DNA of 18,983 bases, taken from contig OMIS01000037.1 in assembly GCA_900299155.1 (NCBI GenBank), positions 1 through 18,983 on the forward strand, in the 5' to 3' direction. Positions within the stretch are counted from its first letter, which is position 1; each line of letters begins with the position of its first letter. A model generated the notes under the pieces. The model ran no database searches and was not told the DNA's origin. It was given only the letters and a program-made list of their open reading frames with translations. Shown piece by piece: positions 6,861 to 13,846 of this stretch. Source of the DNA: a bacterium. GTDB taxonomy: Bacteria; Patescibacteriota; Microgenomatia; UBA1400; PJMF01. Position numbers and translations under genes: made by a program.

Positions 6861-7533
6861 AACATCCTCTAAAACGATCGGACAAGAGTCCCACATCGTT
6901 TTCTATCCACTGGTTTTTCTGACACTCTTTTTATGGGTGTTATACCGCCGCTTATTTACGTTCCCTGTCTGGTTTGATGAAACTCTTGGCAAAGCATTGT
7001 TTTTTGGTTTCCCGGTTTGGCTTTACATCAACATGGTGGGTGCAAAGAAAATCTTGGAAACAATGTCACTACGAAAATTCCAATCAGGTGTCTTGTTGGG
7101 ATTAGCGGTGGGTGGTGTGTTTGGGTTTGCCACCTCTATTTTGACGTTATTCACGAGAGATGTTGGGGTACAACCAGTGGCATTATTTAGTTCAGGACAG
7201 TTTTGGAATGAGTTTGTGCTAGCTTTATTTACTGGTTTTTGGGAAACATTATTATTCTTTACCTTTATTTTGACTGTTATTCAAGAAAAATATGATAAGT
7301 GGGCGGTCTCAAATCAAGCACTGCTTGCTTCAGCAATCTTTTTGATTTTTCATCTGCCCAATATTTATGTGCGATTTTCACACATCTCAATCCAAGCAAT
7401 GGTATTTCAGGCCATCTTATTATTCTTATTTGCGCTAGGACAATCTTTCTTATTTATTGGACGACGAAATACATACGCCTTAATTCTTTCTCATGCCATT
7501 TGGGGCATGGTATTGTTAGTTCATACTTGGTGA
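6832..7533 (+). CDS. CPBP-family intramembrane protease-like protein
   Basis: This is a polytopic membrane protein of 233 residues with about six or seven hydrophobic segments after a basic N-terminus. Motifs recall the CPBP/CAAX (Abi) metal proteases: a membrane helix with Glu138 (GFWETLLFF, where active members have EExxxR), FLIFH with His174 (FxxxH motif), and SHAIWG with His221. Only one of the paired glutamates is kept and the Arg is missing, so activity is doubtful. The family includes prenyl-protein proteases and bacteriocin-immunity proteins; the substrate here is unknown. The ATG at 6832 lies inside the CMP kinase gene, implying co-transcription. Confidence 0.65.
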   Translation: MPSLVKKRTKTSSKTIGQESHIVFYPLVFLTLFLWVLYRRLFTFPVWFDETLGKALFFGFPVWLYINMVGAKKILETMSLRKFQSGVLLGLAVGGVFGFATSILTLFTRDVGVQPVALFSSGQFWNEFVLALFTGFWETLLFFTFILTVIQEKYDKWAVSNQALLASAIFLIFHLPNIYVRFSHISIQAMVFQAILLFLFALGQSFLFIGRRNTYALILSHAIWGMVLLVHTW

Positions 7534-7600
7534 GTAGGGTACAATATACGATTCGTGGCGAAGTTTGCGGCGCCTCGTAATACTGCAAGCACAAATCTGT

Positions 7601-8158
7601 ATGGCAACTTTAGCTGAAAAAAGTTTTCCTGTAGCGCTGCTTTTATTTGGCACGCTTATTTTGTGTATCTCATTACTTTCAGCCAATAGTAGTTCAGCAG
7701 GAGATCGAACCCGTTTAATGGCTCGTAAGGTGTATTTTAGTTCCACAATACTTCCCGACAATGTAATTTATCCTGTGTTAATGGTGGGTGATAGAGTAAA
7801 GCTTATGACTGCAGGAGATGAAGCAAAAATTTTACTTAAAGTAGAGTTTGCAGAGCGCAGGTATGGGTATGCACTGCAGTTACTAGAAAAAGACCAGCCA
7901 ATGTTAGCACTAGCAACGCTCACTAAATCACAAAAGTATCTTTTTGCTGCTGGCAATGAAGTTTTAGTAGACCCGAAACAACTTCAGCCAGAAACAATCA
8001 AAGTTGTACAAGATGCCTTTGCCCTGTCTGTACAAAATTTAGCAAATTTTAAGCAAAAATATCCAAATTCAGATACGCAAACAATTGATGATTTAAACCG
8101 AGATACTGTAATTATTTACCAAAAATTGAGTACATTAGATAGTCAAATAATCAAGTGA
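7601..8158 (+). CDS. DUF5667-like membrane-anchored protein
   Basis: The function is unknown. From ATG 7601 it has 185 residues; a TTG at 7565 would add 12 but removes nothing of interest. An N-terminal hydrophobic stretch (VALLLFGTLILCISLLSA) is a signal peptide or anchor, so the rest is outside. The pattern LPDNVIYPVLMVGDRVKL followed by KVEFAERRYGYALQLLEK matches the layout I know for DUF5667 ('lPdspfYplK...E.vrl... L.fAerRl.Ea..l.ekg'), common in CPR and Actinobacteria secreted proteins. The remainder is helical. No convincing ribosome site is present. A hairpin overlapping the stop may be its terminator. Confidence 0.6.
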   Translation: MATLAEKSFPVALLLFGTLILCISLLSANSSSAGDRTRLMARKVYFSSTILPDNVIYPVLMVGDRVKLMTAGDEAKILLKVEFAERRYGYALQLLEKDQPMLALATLTKSQKYLFAAGNEVLVDPKQLQPETIKVVQDAFALSVQNLANFKQKYPNSDTQTIDDLNRDTVIIYQKLSTLDSQIIK

Positions 8159-8170
8159 TTGATCACTTTT
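8153..8170 (+). terminator. Likely terminator of the DUF5667-like gene
   Basis: AAGTGA and TCACTT pair around a TTGA loop (8153-8168), followed by a short T run. The stem contains the gene's TGA stop codon. The stem is short, so confidence is moderate. Confidence 0.45.
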
Positions 8171-8176
8171 GATTAG

Positions 8177-8206
8177 TTGACACCAATCCCCAAACCGTGA
8201 GATTCT
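8177..8206 (+). promoter_or_regulatory. Possible nrdR-nrdJ promoter
   Basis: A perfect TTGACA (-35) is at 8177-8182. The best -10 nearby is weak (GATTCT, 8201-8206, 18-base spacing). If correct, transcription begins about 8213 and both NrdR boxes lie just downstream. Confidence 0.4.
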
Positions 8207-8227
8207 TTATATCCGCCAAGCTCTAAA

Positions 8228-8243
8228 ACACAACCTGTTGTGT
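8228..8243. promoter_or_regulatory. NrdR box 1
   Basis: ACACAACCTGTTGTGT is a 16-bp site with perfectly palindromic arms ACACAA and TTGTGT, close to the known NrdR box consensus (acaCwAtATaTwGtgt). The partner box starts exactly 32 bp further on. Confidence 0.8.
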
Positions 8244-8259
8244 AATACATACTTGGTAA

Positions 8260-8275
8260 ACACAAGATGCAGTAT
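8260..8275. promoter_or_regulatory. NrdR box 2
   Basis: ACACAAGATGCAGTAT is a weaker 16-bp copy with one perfect arm (ACACAA). It lies 32 bp from box 1 start to start, i.e. three helical turns, the spacing typical of paired NrdR boxes. It sits 15 bases before the nrdR ATG, so nrdR and nrdJ are probably under feedback repression. Confidence 0.7.
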
Positions 8276-8289
8276 ATGGAAAGAAAGCT

Positions 8290-8760
8290 ATGAAATGTCC
8301 CTACTGCGGCAAAACAGAAACCTCGGTGGTGGACTCACGAGAAGCTGATGAGGTGACAAGCATTCGTCGTCGTCGGCATTGCACTGAGTGTGGCAAGCGA
8401 TTCACCACCTATGAGCGGGTGGAAGGTATCGATCTTAAGGTGATAAAGAAGAACGGCACAAAAGAAGACTTTAATAGAGAAAAGCTGCGACGTGGCATTA
8501 TCAAAGCTACTTGGAAACGACCAGTTTCCATGGGTTTTGTAGAAGAGATGATTGACGACATAGAGCGCAAACTGCGTCAGCGCGAAATGTGTGAAATCAA
8601 GAGTTGGGAGATCGGCAATTTAGTCATCGAACGGCTCAAACATATTGATCCACTTTCGTATCTCTTATTTGCGAGTGTCTATCGTGACTTTGAAAGTGTA
8701 GAAGATTTTGAACGGGAAATTCAGCGGCTCAAACAGCCACTGCCCACATCAGTAAACTAG
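8290..8760 (+). CDS. nrdR: Transcriptional repressor NrdR
   Basis: NrdR represses ribonucleotide reductase genes when its ATP-cone senses dATP/ATP. The 156 residues are full length. A zinc ribbon uses Cys3, Cys6, Cys31 and Cys34 (MKCPYCG and HCTECGKRFTTYER), with the DNA-contacting SIRRRR between. The ATP-cone spans about 49-139, beginning VIKKNGTKEDFNREKLRRGI and ending DPLSYLLFASVYRDF. The gene lies directly behind two NrdR boxes and 12 bases before nrdJ, so it probably regulates itself and nrdJ as one transcript. A purine-rich GGAAAGAAAG precedes the ATG. Confidence 0.97.
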   Translation: MKCPYCGKTETSVVDSREADEVTSIRRRRHCTECGKRFTTYERVEGIDLKVIKKNGTKEDFNREKLRRGIIKATWKRPVSMGFVEEMIDDIERKLRQREMCEIKSWEIGNLVIERLKHIDPLSYLLFASVYRDFESVEDFEREIQRLKQPLPTSVN

Positions 8761-8772
8761 AAGGAGGAAAGT

Positions 8773-10977
8773 ATGTCACCAAGTCTGCCAAAGAAAAAAA
8801 TGACGTTCACCAATCGCAAATTAGATGGCGGTATGGGAATGGCTGTGGCGCGTCGTACCTATTTACGCAGAATAATCGATGCAAAGAGTGGTTACGAGCG
8901 TTGGGAAACTTGGGAAGAAGTGGCCGAGCGTGTGGCTTTGGGAAATACTAGTTTACTAGGATACTCAAAAAGCAAAAAATTAGATAAGCACCGCCAAGAA
9001 GATTACGCTATTTTGAAAAAACACATTAGTAATGGTTCGATCCTCATGTCGGGCCGTCACTTACAACACGGCGATATCTCCCAAGCAGAACGCAACATGG
9101 AGGTCTTCACCAACTGTAGTACCGCTACTTCCTCATACATTTTGTTCTATCTTTTGATGAATGGTTCAGGAGTGGGTCGTCCGTATGATGATGATTTGTG
9201 TGTGGTGGACTGGGATAACATGCCCAACGTCCGCTGTGTCATCGATGATACTCACGCAGATTTCGTCTGGGGTTTTGACGAAAGTGTCCGTGATGCCAAA
9301 CACAAATATGGGGAGAGTGAAAACGTGACTTGGTTTGAAGTTCCTGACAGTCGTGAAGGCTGGTCAGAAGCGATCGAAATGATGGAGATGATGGCTTTTG
9401 AAAAGAAGCACAAAGATGGGATCTTAATTCTAGATTTCTCCAAAGTTCGTCCAAAAGGCGCGCCAATCCGTGGTATGCAAGATCGTCCTTCATCTGGTCC
9501 AAAACCACTGATGAATGCAATTGAAAAAGTCTCCACCATAAAAGGTGCAGGCATGTCTCCTTGGAAACAAGCCATGTTTGTCGATCACTATTTAGCGGAA
9601 TGTGTGCTGGTCGGTGGAGCTCGCCGCAGTGCTCGTATCGCCACCAAAGCTTGGAGTGATCCAGAAATTTTCGACTTCATTAACATTAAGCGCGGCGGCT
9701 TCTTATGGAGTGCCAATAACTCAGTGGCGGTTGATGATAAATTCTGGAAACAGCGTTCAGGGCATGCTCGCAAAGTGCTGGAAACAATCTTAAAAGCTGC
9801 GTACGAAGATGGCACTGGAGAACCAGGCTTTATTAACCAACACCGTCTCGTGCAAAACGATGAGGGATTTGATGGCTATCAAGATGGTAAGTATGCAGAA
9901 AGCAAAAAATACAAACCAATGGCCCGTACAGAAAAAATGCTCTCTCGCATTGCTCGAAATGCGGCAGCCAAAGTCTATACGCAGATTCCCAATCCATGTG
10001 GTGAAATCTCTCTCAACATGTTGGGCGGCTACTGTGTGATTTCTGATGTCGTTCCATACTACTGTCCCACCATTGATGACGCAGAGGAAGCCTTTCGTGC
10101 CACCACTCGCGCACTGATTCGTGTCAACTCATTTATGGATAGTTTGTACAACCGCGAAGTCAAACGTACCAATCGTATCGGCGTCGGTATGACCGGAATT
10201 CATGAATTTGCTTGGAACATGTTTGGCTATGCATTCAGAGATTTGATTGATGAAGAAAAAACCAAAGATTTCTGGATGACTTTGGCTCGATTCAAACGGG
10301 CAGTCGTGGAAGAGGCAGCAAGTTACTCAAAACTGCTCAAGGTCAATGTGCCACACACCAACACTACGATTAAACCATCTGGTACGATCTCGAAGCTCTT
10401 CGCATTAACTGAAGGTGCTCACTTGCCCTCAATGCGTGAGTACATCCGTTGGGTACAGTACCGCAGTGATGATCCAGCGATAGAAAAGTACAAGAAAAAA
10501 GGCTATCCAGTCAAAGAGCTCAAGAGTTATCAAGGCTCCACAGTGGTAGGATTTCCAACACAACCATTGATTTGTCGTCTGGGCATGAATGGTGATCTCG
10601 TCACCGCAAGTGAAGCTACGCCAGAAGAACAGTATAAATGGTTGATGTTACTGGAAAAATACTGGATCGTGGGCGTGGATGAAAAAGGCAATGCGCTGGA
10701 AGATACTGGGAACCAAGTTTCGTACACATTGAAGTACGATCCTAAAAAAGTTACCTTCAAGGAGTTTTCCGACATGGTGAGTAAGTACCAAGGTCTTATC
10801 AAGTGTTGTTCAGTTATGCCACAGCAGGATAGTACTGCTTACGAGTATCAACCAGAACAACCAGTGACGATTAGTGAATTTATGAAGGTGCTTAACGAAA
10901 TTGAGCAAGATGAGTCACTCTTTGAAGACATTGACTACGAACACCTGAAGTGTGAAAGCGGTGTCTGTCCAATTTAA
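8773..10977 (+). CDS. nrdJ: Adenosylcobalamin-dependent class II ribonucleoside-triphosphate reductase
   Basis: It reduces ribonucleotides to deoxyribonucleotides using a thiyl radical generated from coenzyme B12. The length of 734 residues fits the monomeric Lactobacillus leichmannii type (about 739). The active-site motif NPCGE gives Asn407, Cys409 (radical thiol) and Glu411. Cys115 (VFTNCSTA) and Cys421 (GGYCVI) are the likely reducing pair. The C-terminus CESGVCPI (Cys727, Cys732) matches the shuttle dithiol of RTPR (CxxxxCPI). PSGTIS is also present (about residues 536-541). The start ATG follows a perfect AAGGAGG ribosome site by 5 bases. No second subunit is needed. No cobalamin riboswitch is visible; control seems to be by NrdR. 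A thioredoxin-type electron donor is not encoded here. Confidence 0.95.
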   Translation: MSPSLPKKKMTFTNRKLDGGMGMAVARRTYLRRIIDAKSGYERWETWEEVAERVALGNTSLLGYSKSKKLDKHRQEDYAILKKHISNGSILMSGRHLQHGDISQAERNMEVFTNCSTATSSYILFYLLMNGSGVGRPYDDDLCVVDWDNMPNVRCVIDDTHADFVWGFDESVRDAKHKYGESENVTWFEVPDSREGWSEAIEMMEMMAFEKKHKDGILILDFSKVRPKGAPIRGMQDRPSSGPKPLMNAIEKVSTIKGAGMSPWKQAMFVDHYLAECVLVGGARRSARIATKAWSDPEIFDFINIKRGGFLWSANNSVAVDDKFWKQRSGHARKVLETILKAAYEDGTGEPGFINQHRLVQNDEGFDGYQDGKYAESKKYKPMARTEKMLSRIARNAAAKVYTQIPNPCGEISLNMLGGYCVISDVVPYYCPTIDDAEEAFRATTRALIRVNSFMDSLYNREVKRTNRIGVGMTGIHEFAWNMFGYAFRDLIDEEKTKDFWMTLARFKRAVVEEAASYSKLLKVNVPHTNTTIKPSGTISKLFALTEGAHLPSMREYIRWVQYRSDDPAIEKYKKKGYPVKELKSYQGSTVVGFPTQPLICRLGMNGDLVTASEATPEEQYKWLMLLEKYWIVGVDEKGNALEDTGNQVSYTLKYDPKKVTFKEFSDMVSKYQGLIKCCSVMPQQDSTAYEYQPEQPVTISEFMKVLNEIEQDESLFEDIDYEHLKCESGVCPI

Positions 10978-11008
10978 GAGCATAGCACTAAGTTTTGTAA
11001 AATAGCTG

Positions 11009-11034
11009 ATACACCCACACCACAGTGGGTGTAT
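11009..11034. terminator. Probable shared terminator between nrdJ and tsaD
   Basis: A perfect 10-bp inverted repeat (ATACACCCAC / GTGGGTGTAT) with a 6-base loop (ACCACA) lies 31 bases after the nrdJ stop and about 100 bases beyond the tsaD stop. T-tracts are weak on both strands, so it may act as a bidirectional end or as an RNA-stabilising hairpin. Confidence 0.6.
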
Positions 11035-11132
11035 TAGGTTTACGCCATAGTTAATTATCAAAAAGTAGAAAATTTCAGGAGCTGTACTTTCACACAGAGA
11101 TTAGAGAACAGAGAAAATAGCCTAGGATGCGT

Positions 11133-12290
11133 TTATAGGGAAAGGCGCGGTTTTCGCTCAATACTTTCAATTTCCAGCAAACTCGGCTTACTCGAGCTTG
11201 TACCGTTGTTTTTAAGCCAGACACCAGCCACCACGCCAATCATCGCAGCATTATCAGCACACAGTTTCTTGGTATACGGAGTTTTTAGTCTGATTGGAGT
11301 AAATTTGTGTTTGGTGGTAAACGTGCGTGCCGTTTCTCGCAACATTTTGCGCAGTGTCATGTTGGCTGCCACACCACCACCCAGCCAAAGCTCTTGAATA
11401 GGGTAAGCGCGGTGAGCAGTTTTTGAAGCAGTATCAGCGGTCATGGCTTGATCTTCAGTCACCACTTGAGCTTCCAAAACTTTTTGCAGTTTATAGCAAA
11501 TATGTCTAAAGACACCGTGCTGAGCACTGGCACAAAAATCATAGGTTTGTTGTTTATTGAGTGGTTGTTCACTCGTCAGAGCATCAATGGTATTGCGGGC
11601 AAAGGTTTTCATCCCTGAAAAACTGAGATCAAAAGTTTTAACGGTTGTGAGCGGCAGCGGAAACGGATACGCCGCTGCATTCCCTAGTTTCGCAAACTCT
11701 TCCATAACTGGACCAGCAGGATACCCCAGGTTTAACATCCGCCCAATTTTATCCAAGCATTCTCCTGCAGCATCATCGAGTGTACTACCCAGAATTTCGT
11801 ACTTGCCCAACTCTGTAACCAACACAAACTCGGTATGACCTCCTGAAACAATAATTGAAAGTGCAGGCAGCTGAGCAGCTTCAGTTTGTTTTCTTGTACT
11901 CGTATTTTTGATCGCAGGATGCGCTAGCACAGACAAGACGTGCCCTTCCACATGGTTGACGGGGATAAGTGGTTTGGCATACCGCTTTGCGAGTGTTTTG
12001 GCGGTGGCAATACCTACTTCCAGGGCAGGTGCCAAGCCAGGTCCTACGGTTACTGCCACTGCATCGACCATCTCTAGAGATACCTGTGCACGTTGTAGCG
12101 CAATAGAAATTGTTCTATCAATATTTTCTTTGTGTGCAAGTTTTGCAACTGTGGGGAACACACCACCATATGGTTTGTGAAGCTGGGTTTGTGACGCAAT
12201 TACATTGGAAAGAACTTCAGATCCACGAGTGACCGCAGCACTGGTGTCATCACAGGATGTATCAATTGCCAAAATCAGCGGCTCTCTCAT
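11133..12290 (-). CDS. tsaD: tRNA N6-threonylcarbamoyladenosine transferase TsaD
   Basis: TsaD transfers the threonylcarbamoyl group to A37 of ANN-decoding tRNAs. The 385-residue protein has the ASKHA fold: ILAIDTSCDDTSAA (6-19), the substrate/metal segment HKPYGGVFPTVAKLAHKENI (38-57), metal ligands His113 and His117 in VNHVEGHVLS, SIIVSGGHTEFVL, GGVAANMTLRKML and CADNAAMIGV carrying the last metal Asp. It is longer than the usual ~340, mainly through an insertion between the helical part and LWLGGGVAAN (VVTEDQAMTADTASKTAH) and a Ser-rich C-terminal tail. It overlaps the upstream tsaC-tsaE gene by ATGA (12287-12290), so the two are translationally coupled. Confidence 0.95.
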   Translation of the reverse strand: MREPLILAIDTSCDDTSAAVTRGSEVLSNVIASQTQLHKPYGGVFPTVAKLAHKENIDRTISIALQRAQVSLEMVDAVAVTVGPGLAPALEVGIATAKTLAKRYAKPLIPVNHVEGHVLSVLAHPAIKNTSTRKQTEAAQLPALSIIVSGGHTEFVLVTELGKYEILGSTLDDAAGECLDKIGRMLNLGYPAGPVMEEFAKLGNAAAYPFPLPLTTVKTFDLSFSGMKTFARNTIDALTSEQPLNKQQTYDFCASAQHGVFRHICYKLQKVLEAQVVTEDQAMTADTASKTAHRAYPIQELWLGGGVAANMTLRKMLRETARTFTTKHKFTPIRLKTPYTKKLCADNAAMIGVVAGVWLKNNGTSSSKPSLLEIESIERKPRLSL

Positions 12291-13426
12291 GCATATTCTT
12301 TCAGCGTAATAGTGCGCTTGGAAGTATTTACTGTATCAGTTGCCAGAGAATTTTGTGTTGATTCTTCCATGATTGTGGCGGTTACTACAGCGATACCTTT
12401 TTGCTCTAAGATGGGAAGAAAGTACTGCGCAATCTGAGACCACCATTCAATCACCATGACGGTGCCTGGTTTGAGCAGTGTTGGGAGCTCAAGTTTTTCA
12501 AAAACAGCTGCGGAATCCACTTTCCACATATCTAGGTGATACAACATCCCCGTGCTTTGATGACGTTTGTATGCATATTCTTCAATGTAGGTATAGGTAG
12601 GTGAGGTAAGTGGCTCTGTGATCTGTAAAAACTCAGCAGCACCTTTGGCAAAGACCGTTTTGCCAGCCCCAAGTGGTCCATCTAGCCCAATCACCAACCC
12701 TGTTTTGCCTACTTTATCCCAATGCTTCAAAATGAGCCGTCCTGCAATACTTTTTGTTTCAGTTTCAGTTTGAGAAACCAACTCATAGGTTTCTCCAGTC
12801 GTGCCGACTGCGTTTTTCAGCGCAATATCGCCTTGGCGCAATGTCACAGGTGCAGAAAGGGTAGTATCTATCACTGTAGAAGGTGGATTTTCAGGCAAAG
12901 TACCTGCATCGAGTACCAGATTTATTAAGCTTTTTTGAGCTTCAGAGATGTTATCAAATACATCTTGAATAGAGTATGGACGTTTTTGTCCTGAGCCGTT
13001 GGCTGAGGTGGCGGTCATGGGTTTGCCATACACTTTCAGGAGTTCAAGTAACATTGGGTACGCTGGGATGCGCACGCCCACGGTCCCAAACTCTGAGGCT
13101 ACACCTTTGGCCACAACGCCTCTATCTTTGGACACAACCGTTACAGGACCTGGTAAAAACTGCTTGTACAGTGCTCGTGCTTGGTCATTAAGCTCTACAT
13201 ATTTTTCTGCCATTTCTTCTGAAATAACCGCGATAGAAAGAGGCTTTCCTTCACGTCGAGATTTATAGGCAAGTAGTTTATCTACCCCAGCTTGATGAGT
13301 GGCGTCTACACCTGCACCGTATGTAGTTTCTGTCGGGAAGAGTACCAAACCGCCTGCCGCCAAAACTGCGCAGGTAGTTTGAATCACAGTTTCTACTGGT
13401 GTTTGGGACAGTTTAAGTATCTGCAT
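12287..13426 (-). CDS. TsaC-TsaE fusion: threonylcarbamoyl-AMP synthase joined to the t6A ATPase
   Basis: Residues 1-205 are the YrdC/Sua5 (TsaC) domain: FPTETTYGAG (30-39), KSRREGKPLSI (55-65), LPGPVTVV (91-98), GVRIPAYP (117-124) and the TSANGSG loop (140-146). It makes L-threonylcarbamoyl-AMP from Thr, bicarbonate and ATP. Residues 225-350 are the TsaE P-loop ATPase: GPLGAGKT (250-257), SPTYTYIEEY (275-284), HLDMWKV (297-303) and VIEWWS (325-330). A linker of about 20 residues (210-228) joins them. There is no frameshift or internal start that would separate them. TsaD follows in the same transcript; TsaB is absent from the window. A TTGTAA-17-TATAAT promoter ends 7 bases before the ATG with no ribosome site, so the mRNA is probably leaderless. 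Confidence 0.93.
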   Translation of the reverse strand: MQILKLSQTPVETVIQTTCAVLAAGGLVLFPTETTYGAGVDATHQAGVDKLLAYKSRREGKPLSIAVISEEMAEKYVELNDQARALYKQFLPGPVTVVSKDRGVVAKGVASEFGTVGVRIPAYPMLLELLKVYGKPMTATSANGSGQKRPYSIQDVFDNISEAQKSLINLVLDAGTLPENPPSTVIDTTLSAPVTLRQGDIALKNAVGTTGETYELVSQTETETKSIAGRLILKHWDKVGKTGLVIGLDGPLGAGKTVFAKGAAEFLQITEPLTSPTYTYIEEYAYKRHQSTGMLYHLDMWKVDSAAVFEKLELPTLLKPGTVMVIEWWSQIAQYFLPILEQKGIAVVTATIMEESTQNSLATDTVNTSKRTITLKEYA

Positions 13427-13433
13427 GGAGCGT

Positions 13434-13462
13434 ATTATACCTCTGGTACAAACCCCTTACAA
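13434..13462 (-). promoter_or_regulatory. Promoter of tsaC-tsaE/tsaD
   Basis: On minus, TTGTAA (13462-13457) and TATAAT (13439-13434) are separated by exactly 17 bases. The -10 is followed by 7 bases and then the ATG at 13426, so transcription should start at the start codon. Confidence 0.75.
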
Positions 13463-13495
13463 ATTTTGAGAAGATTTTACAAAAAAACTATGCTA

Positions 13496-13501
13496 TATAA
13501 T
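13496..13501 (+). promoter_or_regulatory. -10 box for the small gene and yidC
   Basis: A perfect TATAAT ends 6 bases before ATG 13508. The -35 region is weak. It faces the tsaC-tsaE promoter across a gap of about 60 bases. Confidence 0.45.
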
Positions 13502-13507
13502 ATGCGT

Positions 13508-13843
13508 ATGGACGAAGATACAATCAGCCTTATTACACATAATCAGCCCAGTTCAGTCAAGTTTACTTTGTATTTGAAAGCACATGAACTGCAAGAGATC
13601 TCCAAAGTTTTGGAGCGTGTGGCTCGTATGCCTGAAAGAAAACGCAAGGCTTGGGCAGAAGAGCATGGCGACTTTATCAATCGTGCTCTGGATTCAATTG
13701 TTCAAGAATCAAATGCAACTCTTTCTGATCTCAGTTTTGATGATGAAACACTGCAACTTTCCAAAGACTTAATTGTTTCACTTCGTGATACAGTAGATAT
13801 GTTCCATGGTTTGTTGTTTCAAACCAAAAAAATATCGAGCTAG
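13508..13843 (+). CDS. Small unrecognised protein upstream of yidC
   Basis: I do not recognise this 112-residue soluble protein. It is mostly predicted helix and rich in charged residues: VKFTLYLKAHELQEISKVL, then ARMPERKRKAWAEEHGDF, and a long C-terminal helix (LSKDLIVSLRDTVDMFHGLL). No cysteines, signal peptide or membrane segment are seen. The start was chosen at 13508 because TATAAT lies just upstream; in-frame ATGs at 13490 and 13502 would fall in or before the promoter. Its stop is 3 bases from the yidC ATG, and yidC has no ribosome site of its own, so the two are probably translated in a coupled way. Confidence 0.65.
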   Translation: MDEDTISLITHNQPSSVKFTLYLKAHELQEISKVLERVARMPERKRKAWAEEHGDFINRALDSIVQESNATLSDLSFDDETLQLSKDLIVSLRDTVDMFHGLLFQTKKISS

Positions 13844-13846
13844 CCC

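Noticed and set aside
8159..8289. Cobalamin riboswitch before the B12-dependent reductase
   Set aside because: The leader is only about 130 bases, lacks a recognisable B12-box, and is accounted for by the promoter and NrdR boxes.
13292..13507. Longer N-terminal extension of the small gene before yidC
   Set aside because: It would overlap tsaC-tsaE and both promoters; its Cys-rich residues (CTVCSFCREEY) are antisense to TsaC coding sequence.
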